Of a DNA stretch of 64,000 nucleotides, positions 23,952 through 36,804 are shown in pieces. This DNA is from Talinum fruticosum. Its lineage: Eukaryota; Streptophyta; Magnoliopsida; Caryophyllales; Talinaceae. Position 1 is the stretch's first letter. Each line of letters starts with the position of its first letter. Below the pieces are notes generated by a model that was not told the DNA's origin, did not search any database, and saw only the letters and a list, made by a program, of their open reading frames with translations. The stretch spans positions 1-64,000 of the forward strand of contig JAITYX010000180.1 of NCBI GenBank assembly GCA_021018815.1, given 5' to 3'. The translations under genes and the position numbers were made by a program.

Positions 23952-23956
23952 CCTTT

Positions 23957-24570
23957 GAATAAGTTGAACATTCCATAGCTTTAGGAGTCTCATGTGCAAC
24001 AACTAAAGCTTAGGCCACAAGTCCATTATCCTTAATATCAGCATATCGAATAGGCCTCCTAATAACTCTTCTCGGTCTATTATGGCCGCCTGAGGTTGAA
24101 TGAGACTTGCATAAGAAATAGGTTCATCAACATAAACCTCCCTACTGGAATCAATAATAATTGCACCATGAACAATATTAGGCAATTCAATCTCCACCTT
24201 CTCACTAGTATATATCTTATTAATCACATGTACAAGTAGAGGAAACAACGAGTGTCATCTCTAGAAGACAATAGCAGTTTCATTAAAAGTTACATCCTTA
24301 CTCCGAATAATTTTGTGTGTCTTAGGGCACCACAATTGGTATCCCTTAAACTTGAATGAATAACCTAGAAACTTACATTTTACAACTCTAAGAGCCAACT
24401 TCCCATTATTCACATGAACATATGTGTTTACCATTCAGATCGACAGGGGCATATATACACTTCAAAAAAATAGGGTGTTACAGCTTTTTTTGTTATTTCT
24501 TGGTGCCCTTGGATGAACAACAACACGCATGAGGTGTTCTGAGCCATCGGAGAGTCAACATGCATGTAGA
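23957..24570 (-). pseudogene. Tnt1-like Copia: integrase C-terminus and linker, broken
   Basis: Continues the pol fragment on the other side of the solo LTR. On the minus strand around 24420-24280 the residues LRVVKCKFLGYSFKFKGY and then KIIRSKDVTFNE match the C-terminal part of Copia integrase. The 81-residue open frame 24248-24003 is the variable linker leading to the reverse transcriptase. Upstream of 24430 similarity fades, so the gag, protease and catalytic integrase are missing. Confidence 0.75.
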
Positions 24571-24672
24571 CATTGTAGGGAGTTTAAGTTATGTGCAAAA
24601 ATTTATATTTAATCTGTACCTTAATCATATTTATATATTAAAATATCTAAATCTTATCATATTCTTGGTAGT

Positions 24673-26148
24673 TGAAGACTCATATTTTAACTTTAAATAT
24701 CTTATGGAAGATTCAGGTATATACTTCTATCTCTCTTGAGTTTTGATTGAAAGTCATTCCGAGCTTCATAGAAACTCATATCCAAGTTTTCATCTTTGTT
24801 CCGAGTGCTTCGGATATCACTCGTTCTATATCTTCTCTACTAAGGTATTCTGACTTACTCACAATATACTTAAACCATCGCATGGTCAAATAATTCTTTT
24901 AACGCATCTTTTCTAAGTACTAACTGTGTTTGCTAACTCGGAACCATGTCTTTCTCTACTGAGTTCATCTAAGTCAATTTATTCCTCAAATGATTATTTG
25001 ACATATCAAGGTCACTTTCTATGTTTGAATATTCTTCTACTTGATCTTTCTAGGAGTTCTTCCGAGCTAAGCTTGAACCTATTTAATATTAGACTTAGCA
25101 TATTCGCTCTTCTAGGCTGAAGATAATTAAGTATTTAATTATCGTAATTTAATTATTATTTGTGTCTAACCTTGGACCAAAGTATTTTATACTTTGAGAA
25201 CCAATGTGGTTTGCTTTTGTAGGTTATTCAAATATATCTTTTGAATTTCAAAAGCATCCAGACTTCTAGTCGTTAAACACCAACAGATGCAGTTTTAGCT
25301 AGTTTTAGACAGGACTTAGACACCGTGTCGTGGCTGTCTGTTTCCAAAATTGGAAAACTCTAATGCTAGGCTCAATGGTGGTTTCCGCTTTGCTTTTTAG
25401 ACAACACCAGTTGATTGGAACATCTTTTCGAGCAAATAGCCGTTGCCCAACGTTTACACTCCAACGGATCTTTTCGAGTGACTCGGAAAAGTCCTTTCAA
25501 CGGCTAGTGAAGATTTCGGTTAAGAGATCGGGCTCAACAGCTACTCTGTTTGGTCATCTATAAATAGAAGCCACTTCACAATACTTGAAGCTTTGCTGCA
25601 ACGATTGATTAATACACTGCCTAATTCTCTTAGTGCATTACTCACTCAATCTTCTACTTACAACTCCAAGTCTCGTACTTAATATTTTTCTGAGTTGCAA
25701 AGTCTTGTTATCAATTACATACTTCTCTTACTTTCTGAGTAAGGTCCTTTGACTGAGCTGTAAGGATTAACTCAACTTAGTTGTCCCTAACTGTAAAGGT
25801 TACCTCGGTTAGGAAGTACGAGATTAGATAAGGGAACTTTTGAGTCTAGGAAAACATTGCAAGGAATTGTCTAAGGGAACAATTCTGGTAGAGTCGATCC
25901 GTTGTGTTTTGAGGATTCAAAATAGTGGATTTGACTTGGTGCTTGGATTAGCACTGTCTCGTGGTTTTTTGCCCCGGGAGGGTTTCCACGTATTTACGAG
26001 TGTATATTTTTCTGAGTCCAATCTAGACTCGTAATGAGCTATTTATCTTCTTCCAAGCAAAAAGATTCTAAGTTTGTTTAAATTTCCTCATCACCCTATT
26101 TACCCCCTCCATCTAGGGTGACTTAGACTCTCCAGGAGCAAACCTTCA
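24673..26148 (+). repeat. 5' LTR of the Sirevirus-like element
   Basis: 1,476 bp, starting tgaagact and ending ccttca. It matches 33641-35124 over its full length. The primer site follows directly. Confidence 0.92.
25558..25568 (+). promoter_or_regulatory. TATA box of the 5' LTR
   Basis: ctataaataga lies about 590 bp before the LTR end and is conserved in all four family LTRs in this window. It is the likely promoter for the genomic RNA. Confidence 0.6.
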
Positions 26149-26165
26149 ATTAGTATCGAGCCTAG
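26149..26165 (+). other. Primer binding site
   Basis: attagtatcgagcctag sits directly after the 5' LTR and resembles the initiator tRNA-Met site tggtatcagagcctag with a base change and a one-base loss. Confidence 0.65.
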
Positions 26166-26210
26166 CCTTTCAAGAAGGATCTAACAATCCAAAGGTCTAA
26201 AGATCGGATG

Positions 26211-27212
26211 GCTCGGAACATTTGAGACTTCAATGAAGGAAGATCTTCCACTGCACCACCAAAGTTTAAAGGATCAAACTTCGTGCACTCGGAAGAAAGT
26301 GATGGAGTGCTTTCTATTGGACAACGATGAAGATGTCTGGAACATCATCCAAGAAGGCAAATACATCCTTATGAAGATAGAAGGAACAAGATCTATGCCT
26401 AAAGAAAAATTCGAGTACACCAATGAAGAGTCGGAGAAGTTCGGAAAGAACTTCAAAGCAATGAACATTCCGATGTGTGCTATCAGCTCGTAAGAGTACA
26501 ACAGAGTGTCGCCTGCGACACAACCAAAGATGTGTGGGACACTCTTGTCAATGCATACGAAGGTACAAGCTAAGTGAAACAGGAAAAGATAAGACAATAT
26601 CTTAACAAATATGAGCTGTTCAAGATTGAGCCGGAAGAAAACATCACTCGGATGTTTATTCGCTTCACCGAGATTACAAACAATCTTAAATCTCTAGGTA
26701 GAAAGATTTCTCATGAAGAAATGTGTAGAAAAATTTTGAGAAGTCTACCAAAGATAAGATGGGGTCCCAAAGTGACAACCATCGAGGAAGCTCGGAACCT
26801 CTCTCAACTAAAGCCGGACGAACCGATTGGGAAGCTACTTACCCATGAAATTCACCTGGAAAAAGAGGATGATGAGGTCAGCACAAAAAAGAACATTGCG
26901 TTGAAGGCCTTAGAAGGTAGAGGGGAAAGTCCGAGTTCCTCAAACTCGGAAGAGGATCTAATGACACTTATTGCCGGAGGCTTCAAAAGAATGATGAAGC
27001 ATAAGAAATGGGAAAAGAGGTCAAAGGAAGAGTTCTACAAGAAAGATAAAAAGGACAGAAAAGATAAATATTCTTCCCCTTCAAAGTTATCTTTAACTAA
27101 GAACTCTAGCTATTTTGAATGTGGAAGCAAAGATCACATAGTCAAAGACTCGTCCGAAGAGAAAGAAGGACAGAAAGAAGAAGAAGGTTATGATGGCCAC
27201 ATGGAGCGATGA
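26211..27212 (+). pseudogene. Sirevirus gag (UBN2 domain), frameshifted, zinc knuckle damaged
   Basis: Structural gag. The frame at 26209 hits a stop after MARNI. The frame at 26233-26493 carries VMECFLLDNDEDVWNII and KNFKAMNIPMCAISS, then a TAA. The third piece (26574-27212, 212 residues) holds the rest of the UBN2 domain (QEKIRQYLNKYELFKI, MFIRFTEI, KILRSLPK, LSQLKPDEPIGKLLTHE) and a lysine-rich tail. The terminal knuckle reads YFECGSKDHIVKDS: the first and last cysteines of CX2CX4HX4C are replaced by Tyr and Ser, so it should not bind zinc. The frame break near 26289 is the same as in the copy at 14115. Confidence 0.88.
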
Positions 27213-27985
27213 CAACTCATCTAAAGAAGAAGATGATTCTGATGACTCAAACCGTCCGATGGCACTAACGGACTCGGAAGCCGAAGTTGAGTCGATGCCG
27301 ACAACTCGCGACAACCGAGGAGACAAGTCCTCAGGAGGTAATTGAATACTTTCTCAAGTTCTCCAAAGTTGATTTGGCTAAATATATCTACACTTTGGAA
27401 GAAAAGTTCCAATTCTAATTTTTCTTAGTTCAAATAACAACTTGAGTTTTTTACTTCTAAGAGCAAATGTTTGAAAAATGAATTGAAAAACCGAGACTAA
27501 CTTTGAAACAGACTCAAGACTAGTACTCGGACTAATAAGACTAAGTCCGAGTCACTTAGAAGACAAAAATGACCATGACATGCTTTTAGGATCTCAGTGT
27601 GTCTCCTTCAGGAAAGAAGGACTTGGTTTTAACGAAGAGGAGGAATTTAATTCCTACTCAATTCTTTTCAAAAGGATTCCGTAACCGTGAAGTTCGGGAA
27701 GACCGAGCATGGTCTTATTCATAAGAATGAAAGGAGGACTGAGCCCAGCACCAGTTTATAGGAGAAAACCTTCTCCACATGCTTATAAAAGAAAAGATTT
27801 TCAAAAGAAAGAGACATAGACTCGGCTTTCTAGAAAGAAGACTAAGAATCAAACCAAACCCAAAGTCATTCAAATCTAGGTTCCCAAGAGTCTTCTTCCT
27901 CATAACAGGACCATAGTAAAGGGAGTTAATTGATTCGTTAAAGGAAGTGAGAAGGGTTAAGATTGTTTCGACTTGCAGGTAACTA
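27213..27985 (+). other. Spacer between gag and protease of the Sirevirus
   Basis: Acidic and serine-rich codons continue to about 27420 (for example SSKEEDDSDDSN), then no long frame is open until the protease at 27990. In related elements this is the C-terminal gag region, so this is a decayed coding segment. Confidence 0.5.
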
Positions 27986-27989
27986 AGAA

Positions 27990-28286
27990 AAAGGCGAAAG
28001 GTCATTGGTACTTAGACAGTGGATGCTCACACCACATGTCGGAGATTCAAGACTGTTTTTTGAGTTAGAAGAATTTAAAGGAGGCAAAGTCACTTTTGGA
28101 GATGATAGTAAGGGCAAGATAGTTGAAATTGGCAAGATTAGAAAAGGATTCAACCTGGTTAGCTCGACCTATCTTATGAAAGGACTAAAATACAATCTGC
28201 TGAACATCTCTCAATTGTGTGACAAAGGTCAAGAGGTAAGATTTACTCGGACCAACTACTATATTTCCGATGCAACTACCACGTAA
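27990..28286 (+). pseudogene. Sirevirus aspartic protease
   Basis: WYLDSGCSHHM at 28008-28040 is the intact catalytic motif of Copia proteases (DSG). A stop follows about ten codons later. The frame at 28005-28286 carries the rest: GGKVTFGDDSKGKIVEIG and LKYNLLNISQLCDKG, the flap and gag-pre-integrase border. The domain would cleave the polyprotein in an intact element. Confidence 0.85.
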
Positions 28287-29297
28287 ACTAAGCTCTCGAG
28301 TAAGAGGTCAGGTAACACCTATACTATTCTTCTTTCCGACCCAAGTCGAACTTATCTTGTTTAAAAGCACATTGCATGATGATTCTTGGACATGGCATCG
28401 CAGACTAGGTCATGTTAGCATGCACACTATCAAAAAGCTTACATCTCTCATGGTTTACTCTAAGGTTTACCTAACTATGCTTTTAAGAAAGATAAAATTT
28501 TTGAAGCATGTACAAAAGGGAAACAAGTTAGATCCTCCTTCAAACCTCTCAAAACTGTTTTCACATCCAAAGTGCTTGAGATACTACATATGGATTTATG
28601 TGGTGAAATCTCTGTGAAGAGTCTTGGAGGTAAATCATATGTACTTATAATTGTTGACGATTATTCATGATTTACCCGGGTATTTTTTCTCAAGAATAAA
28701 AATGAAGCTCTCATAGAGTTCAACAAGCTCTGCAGGAAAATTCAAGTAGAGTCTCGGACTCATATCAAAAGAATTCAAAATGACCATAAAAGGGAGTACG
28801 ACTACTCGGAATTTACAGAGTTCTCGCGACAAGAATGGTATCTCTCACAACTTCTTAGCACCTGAACTCCTCAACAAAACGGGGTAGTGGAGAGAAAGAA
28901 CCAAACTCTTGAAGAAATAGGAAGGACGATGATGATTGAATATGATCTACCTTTCTATTTCTAGGCCGAGGCGACCAACATAGCAAACTATACACTAAAC
29001 AGATGCATCATCGGACCCATCTTGAAGAAAACTCCCTACGAGCTTTACAAGGGAAAGAAGCCCAACATCTCATACTTCAAACCCTTTGGATGTAAGTGCT
29101 TTGTTCACAATAACGGTAAGGATCACCTGAACAAGTTTGATGCTCGGTTAGATGAAGGTATCTTTCTGAGTTACTCATCTCATAGTAAAGCTTATCGTGT
29201 CTTTAACAAAAGAACTAACAAAGTGGAAGAAAGTATCTACGTTGTTTTTAATGAGATAAATCAGGGAAGACAAGTGAGTCAACCTTCTCATATCTAA
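28287..29297 (+). pseudogene. Sirevirus integrase, stops and frameshifts
   Basis: The HHCC-type N-terminal domain starts with WHRRLGHVSMHTI (28396-28434) in the frame 28270-28617. Core residues can be followed with frame changes: the first aspartate in MDLCGE (about 28590), a VLIIVDDYS segment, a QNDHKREYD segment at the second aspartate, and TPQQNGVVERKN with the catalytic glutamate (about 28865-28910). The C-terminal part 29022-29297 reads KKTPYELYKGKKPNISY, FGCKCFVHN and DEGIFLSYSSHSKAYRVFN. In-frame stops occur near 28668, 28863 and 28962. Confidence 0.85.
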
Positions 29298-29299
29298 AA

Positions 29300-30516
29300 C
29301 TCAGTCGAGATGAAGATGATTTTGCTGAAGCCGAGTTCGGACAGAGCCGAAGAAAGCAACTCATAATGAGGCAGCTCGAAGAACATGACTCGGATCGAAC
29401 TAGATCAAGAGACGACTCGGAACGCTTAAGGACAAGCTAAAGAGCAAACTCAGCAAGCTTAGACTACTGAAGGTCGGTTAGTTCAACCAACGAACTTGAT
29501 GAACCAGAGAACAAGTAGAGCATTCAAATATGCTTCGAGACACCCACTCGAGAACATTTTGTCCGACATCAACAAGTGGGGTAAGAACTCATTTTTCTTT
29601 GCAAAATCTATGTGCATTCACCGCATTTGTATCATTAACGTAACCCGAAATGCACTAGAGGCCCTAAATGAACCTAAATGGGTAGAGGTCATGCAAGAAG
29701 AGCTTAATCAATTTGAAAGAAACCAAGTCTAGACTTTGACCAAACGACCTTCCGACCACCCAGTTATAGGAACCAAATGGGTTTTCAAAAACAAACTGGA
29801 TGAGGATAGGTTGGTAGTCAAAAATAAGGCTAGACTTGTGGCTCAAGGTTACAATCAAGAAGAAGGGATTGATTGTAGGGAAACCTTTGCACCAGTTGCT
29901 AGGATCGAAGCAATTAGAATCTTATTAGCATTTGCATCCAAGCATAAATATTAAGTTGTATCGGATGGATGTTAAATGTGTTTTTTGAATGGTTTCATTC
30001 AAGAGGAAGTCTATGTTGAGCAACCCCTTGGATTTGAAAGCTTAGAATTTCCAAATCATGTTTTCAAATTGTAGAAGGCTTTATATGGTCTTAAACAAGC
30101 TCCCATAACTTGGTATGAAAGATTGAGCAGTTTCTTGGTTGAAAATGATTTCAAAAGAGGTCAAATTGACAAAACTCTTTTCATAAAAACCAAGGGGAGA
30201 GATTTTCTTATTGCTCAGATTTATGTTGATGATATTATTTTTGGAGCCACTAATGAAAATCTATGTCGAGAATTTTCTAATAATGAGAGAGGAGTTCCAA
30301 ATGAGCATGATGGGAGAACTCAATTTGTTTCTTGGTCTACAAATCGGACAAGATAAAGATGGAATCTATGTCCATCAATCTAAGTATACCAAGGAGTTGT
30401 TGAAGAAGTACAAGCTTCAAGATGTGAAACATGCAGCAACACCCATGAGTGGCAGCATGAAATTGGATTCAGATGAAAAAGGTAAAGTAGTAGATCGAAA
30501 CTCTATAGAGATATGA
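29300..30516 (+). pseudogene. Sirevirus linker and reverse transcriptase, frameshifted
   Basis: 29300-29735 is the variable linker, ending in ALNEPKWVEVMQEELNQFERN, the usual lead-in to Copia RT. RT motifs follow: [30 protein letters not shown] and [18 protein letters not shown] (29760-29950), then a stop at 29952. FIQEEVYVEQPLGF and KALYGLKQAP carry the next motif; the catalytic YVDDIIFG is intact at about 30222-30245. A frameshift near 30290 moves the rest (MGELNLFLGLQIGQ, GIYVHQSKYTKELLKK) to the frame 30211-30516. Confidence 0.88.
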
Positions 30517-31160
30517 TAGGATCTCTCGCTATATCTCACATCCAAGTAGGCCGGACATTATATTTAGTATATGTCTCGTGTGCAAGATTTCAAGCTAATC
30601 CAAAAGAATCATATTTCACTGTGGTGAAGAGGATTTTTATATATCTTGCAGGAACTCATAATCTTGGTCTATGGTTTTCAAGAGACTCAAAACCGACCCT
30701 CACTGGATACTCATATGCCGACTATGCTGGTTACAAGGTTGATAAAAAAGCATATCAGGAGCATGCCAATTTCTGGGTCAATCCCTTAAATGTTGGCACT
30801 CAAAGAAGCGTAACTCAATTGCTTTATCATTACCGAAGCCGAGTACATTGCAGCTGGAGAGTGCTCGTGCTCATATTCTATGGATCAAGCAACACTTGAA
30901 GGATCTTGGACTTTCATTCAAATCTATCCCAATCAAGTGTGATAATCATAGTGTAATCAACATCACTAAGAATCCAGTTCAGCATTCAAAGACAAAGCAT
31001 ATTGAGGTCGGTATCATTTTCCGAGAGACCATTCTGAGAAAGGTGATATTGAACTTGAATTCATTCCTACGAAAATTCAATTAGCTGATATTTTCACTAA
31101 GCCACTTAGTGAAGATCAGTTTTGTTTTATTAGGAATGAGCTTGGCATGATTAATACATT
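30513..31160 (+). pseudogene. Sirevirus RNase H
   Basis: The frame 30513-30899 holds the connection domain and the start of RNase H, with YSYADYAGYKVDKKA in place of the usual YSDADYAGCKVDRKS. The second half runs in 30848-31084 with IKCDNHSVINITKNP and HSKTKHIEV. The end (LADIFTKPLSEDQF, 31085-31130) is in another frame. The domain normally removes the RNA strand after first-strand synthesis. Confidence 0.85.
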
Positions 31161-31379
31161 ATTATATGTTTTATGTGCTTAATTTTGTGATTTTTCTTGA
31201 TTAACAAATGGATCGAGTTGACGTAACAATGAGACCGAGCTATTTGTTAATTGCCTTCCGAGTCTCTCGAAACCATACTAAGTTAGACTCAGTCTTTGAT
31301 CAAAATGGACATCAAACTTTTGAGATCATCTCTAGATGAATGGAGAATCTCAGAAAGATTTTTTTTTTTTTACTCTCTT

Positions 31380-31652
31380 TCTCTCTCTCGACACACGTCA
31401 TTTTCAAAGAATTCGAACCGTTAGAGAGACAAACGCTGGAATTGTAGCCGTTGGACTGTTGTACGTCATGTCTATCTCGAGAATGTCGTTTGAACGTTAA
31501 GAAAGAAGGTTGAAGGACATTTCTGTCTTCTCTATATATAGCAACTATTCGTTAAATTCTCTACTCTCTCATACTCGTCCGTTGCTCTCAAAGTGCTCTC
31601 TCTCTCTCTCTCGCTCACATCTCTAGTAACCTCTCATCTCTTTACTCTCACA
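31380..31652 (+). promoter_or_regulatory. Promoter-like segment before the third ORF of the Sirevirus
   Basis: A TATA-like ctatatata (31532-31540) lies about 113 bp before the first atg of the third ORF (31653). It is followed by a pyrimidine-rich leader with a (TC)n run (31598-31613). Upstream are tgacgt-like and gccgttggac words that also occur in the LTR promoter region. This arrangement would allow a separate transcript for the third ORF. It is an inference from sequence alone. Confidence 0.4.
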
Positions 31653-33025
31653 ATGCCTAAATGCGATTCTACTTCTAAGTTTATGGGGTCTGCAACAAAG
31701 AAGGCCCGAAAAACAACTCAAGAAGGTACGTCCGACCCCGCAAAAGTGTTTGTTGTCCAGACACTTCATGTTGGATGACAAGTTTTTCAAAACCAAATCC
31801 TTCTCTTGGCTTAAATTTATTCAAGAAACTAGAGTATACAACTATCTATGCTTCACCAATTTCATTTATCCAGAGCTCGTGGCTGAGTTCTACGCCAACA
31901 AATCCTTCTCTAGAGGTGTCATCACTTCCAAAGTTCAAGGTACCACTCGTTAGAATCAACCTCCCTCTTCTCCATAAACTTTTCAATGTATCTTCTATTT
32001 TTCTCAATTCCAATCACATTCCTTTTCTAGAGGTTGTCGATGACTTCTTCGATAAATTTGCCAAAGAAGTGCCTGAGCATAGAAAAATTTCTCTATGACT
32101 CGGATGAAAAGTGAGGTCAGATTGCTATGCTATTTTCTAATGCGAACTTTCTTTGCTCACCACTAGAGCACGAAGAACCCAAACTCCGGGGTTCTCAAAG
32201 TTTTGTTTGACGTCATAGAGGGCTACGATGTAGACCTCTTTCCTTTCATTATCGAGCAAATGGCTCAAGTGCCTACTCAATCAAAGAAATCCGCTCCTTT
32301 TCCTTTTGGAGCTCTTCTCTCTCTTATCTTCAAACAATTCAAGGTTCCCCTTCGCTCGGATCTCTCTGTTGTTTCGAGTCGGCCATAGTTCTAGGCCGAA
32401 AAGAACTTCTAGGGTATGGATACTAGGAGGTTAAACCTGGTGAATGGGTTCACTCTTCTAAGTTGGAACCCGCCTCTCCTCCTCCCCATACTCGGATTCA
32501 ACCCATCCAGCCATCTACTTCAGCTGGCCCCTCCTCTCTCGGCTGGTGCATTTGCTCGCCTTGGTTGAAAAACTCGTGTTTACAGCTGACCAACTTCAAT
32601 CGGTTGTACGCTCTCTCAAGCCTATTTTCCATAGGATGGTCATTCACCAAAAGACCGCCCAATCTTAGATTCAAGAGTGTCAATCCCCGATGCTTGAGTT
32701 CAAAGGGATTCTTGGCAAGCAACGCCAACAGCTCCAACTTTCTTTGAGAGTGCGGAACAAAGGTTGCACAGGACTCGGAATCCTCCGACACATCCGAGGA
32801 GTCCTCCAGCTCGACCAAGTCTACCTCCGATGAAGTAGAAGAAGAAGAAGAAGCCGAGGACACAACCGAGGCATGCGAGGCTCGACTCGAAGAGGAGAAT
32901 AAGGAGGAAGAAGAAAGACAAGAAGAGGACGCTCCACCAACAAACAAGGGGGCTATAGAGCCCGAACCTAAGCCGATCTCCTCGGATCCGAGTGGATCGA
33001 AGATGCTCGGGGACGTTGGACAATC
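31653..33025 (+). pseudogene. Third ORF of the Sirevirus, plant-transposon-protein-like, broken
   Basis: Translation starts MPKCDSTSKFMGSATKKARK (31653). After a frame change near 31750 it continues HFMLDDKFFKTKSFSWLKF and FIYPELVAEFYANKSFSRG, then after another near 31940 INLPLLHKLFNVSSIFL. The segment YPELVxEFYANxS resembles the putative plant transposon protein domain (PF20167, from memory) found in extra ORFs of plant Copia and Gypsy elements. 32203-32388 carries FDVIEGYDVDLFPFIIEQM. The C-terminal part (about 32757-33022) is very acidic (VEEEEEAEDTTEAC) and ends in a stop at 33023. At least three frame changes are needed. The role is unknown; in Sireviruses such ORFs are called envelope-like. 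Confidence 0.55.
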
Positions 33026-33627
33026 CAAACCAGCTGACTCGTAAGCCCCTATAGTCTTCCAGGAAGACGAGCCCGAGGATGACATTGTCTTGACTCGACC
33101 ACCCGAGTCCGAGCCGCTTCTTAACATCCCAAGTGCTACAGCCGCCGCGATCTACCACCTCATCTCATACTTACCGGCGCAAGCGCACTGCTCGTCCGTC
33201 CTCCTCCGCCCAACCAGCTCCACCGTCTTATTTTTTTCTTTTTCTTTTTTTTTTTGTGTCCAACATTAAGTGTATTTACTTTCCACTTTTCTTCCCTCTT
33301 TTTGCTAAAATGCTAGGGCGTAAAAAATAGAAAACTTGATGTTTGGCTTAGGGCGATCTCTTTCTTCTATCCGTGTTGTAAATATTTTTTAATGAATGAA
33401 TGTTAGTGTTTATCTTTCTATGCTCTGATCATTTCGAGTTTCTTGTAGTATTTATCTTATGTACTCGAAATCTGCGTTGGTTCTAATATCCGCTTATAAG
33501 TCATGCTTTGATCCGGAATTTCTTTACACTATACATGCTCGATACGTGAACAAATCACATATCATTGGCACTAAAAACTTAATTTGTACTAACAAGTTTC
33601 TATCTTAAGAATGGAATGCATTTCATC

Positions 33628-33640
33628 AAAAAGGGGAGAT
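33628..33640 (+). other. Polypurine tract
   Basis: aaaaaggggagat directly precedes the 3' LTR, as required for priming of plus-strand DNA. Confidence 0.85.
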
Positions 33641-35124
33641 TGAAGACTTAGATTTTAACTCTAAATATCTTATGGAAGATTCATGTATATACTTCTATCT
33701 CTCTTGAGTTTTGATTGAAAGTCATTCCGAGCTTCATAGAAACTCATATCCAAGTTTTCATCTTTGTTCCGAGTGCCTCGGATATCACTCGTTCTATATC
33801 TTCTCTACTAAGGTATTCGACCTACTCGGAATATACTTAAACCATCACATGATCGGATAATTCTTTTAACGAATCTTTTCTAAGTACCGATCTGTGTTTG
33901 CTAAATCGGAACCGAGTCTTTCTCTACTCGAGTTCGTCTAAGTCAATTTATTCCTCAAATGATTATTTGACGGATCAAGGTTACTCTCTATGTCTGAATA
34001 TTCTTCTACTTGATCTTTCTAAGAGTTATTCTGAGTTGAGCTTGAACCTATTTAATATTAGACTCAGAATATTATGCTCTTTTAGGCCAAAGATAATTAA
34101 GCATTTAATTATCATAATTTAATTATTATCTCGTGCCTAACCTTGGACCAAAGTATTTTATACTTTGAGAACCAATGTGGTTTGCTTTTGTAGGTTATTC
34201 AAACAAAGCTAAGGTATCTTTTGAATTTCAAAAGCAACCGGCTTCTAGTTGTTAAACACCAGCGAGACAATTTTAGTCAATTTTGGACAGGACTCGGACA
34301 CCGTGTCGTGGCTATCTGTTTCTAAAACTGGAAAAATCCAATGATAGGCTCAACGGTGGTTTCCGCCTTACTTTTCGAGACAACACCAGTTGATTAGAAA
34401 AACTTTTGGAGCAAATAGCCGTTGCCCAACATTTACAATCCAACGGATCTTTTCGAGTGACTCGGAAAAGCCCTTTCAATGGCTAGTGAAGATTTTAGTC
34501 TAGAGATCGGACTCAACGGCTACTCTGCTTGGTCATCTATAAATAGAAGCCACTTCACAAGACTTGAAGCTTTGCTAAAATGATTGATCAATACACTCGC
34601 CTAATTCTCTTAGTGGATTACTCACTCAATCTTCTACTTACAATTCCAAGTCTCGTACTTAATATTTTTCCGAGTTGTAAAGTCTTGTAATCAAGTACAT
34701 ACTTCTCTTACTTTCTGAGTAAGGTCCCTTGACTAAGCTGTAAGGGTTAACTCGGCTCATTTGTCCCTAACTGTAAAGGTTACCTCGGTTAGGAAGTACG
34801 AGATCGGATAAGGGAACTTCGAGTCTAGGCAAATATTGTAAGGAATTGTCTAAGGGAGCAATTATGGTAGAGTCGATCCGTTGTATTTTAAGAATTCAAA
34901 ATAGTGGATTTGACTTGGTGCTTGGATTAGCACTCGTCCGTGGTTTTCTACCCCAGGAGGGTTTCCATGTATTTACGATCGTATACTTTTCCGAGTCAAA
35001 TCTAGACTTTGAATCAGTCTGTTTATCTTTTTCCAAGCAAAAAAATTTTAAATTTGTTTAAATTTCCTCATCACGCTATTCACCCCCTCTAGGGTGACTT
35101 AAACTCTCAAGGAGCAAACCTCCA
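33641..35124 (+). repeat. 3' LTR of the Sirevirus-like element
   Basis: 1,484 bp, starting tgaagact and ending cctcca. It is paired with 24673-26148 and followed by gtagt, the target duplication. The conserved TATA box tctataaatag is at 34536-34546. Confidence 0.92.
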
Positions 35125-35234
35125 GTAGTTATAATGATAATCGGTTCTTAGGTTATCACATTTTATTGATTATCTCCAAGAATAAAAAGGGTACTAATAG
35201 CCTATCAGCTCTATTTTGTGTGTGTATGGGTGGG

Positions 35235-36800
<1,566 letters not shown>

Positions 36801-36804
36801 AGAT

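Larger units (their letters stand above)
24673..35124 (+). mobile_element. Sirevirus-like Copia retrotransposon, structurally complete, decayed
   Basis: The element spans 10,452 bp between exact 5-bp duplications gtagt (24668-24672 and 35125-35129). Order: 5' LTR, degenerate initiator-Met primer site, gag, protease, integrase, reverse transcriptase, RNase H, a third ORF region, polypurine tract aaaaaggggagat (33628-33640), 3' LTR. Copia order (integrase before reverse transcriptase), the UBN2-type gag and an extra 3' ORF point to the Sirevirus/Maximus lineage. Each coding domain has stops or frameshifts. The two LTRs differ at many positions. It is inactive but could have been mobilised in trans. 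Confidence 0.92.

Noticed and set aside
32498..33127. 209-codon minus-strand open frame
   Set aside because: It is antisense to the acidic C-terminal codons of the Sirevirus third ORF. The serine-rich composition mirrors gaa/gag codons on the plus strand, and no domain is seen.
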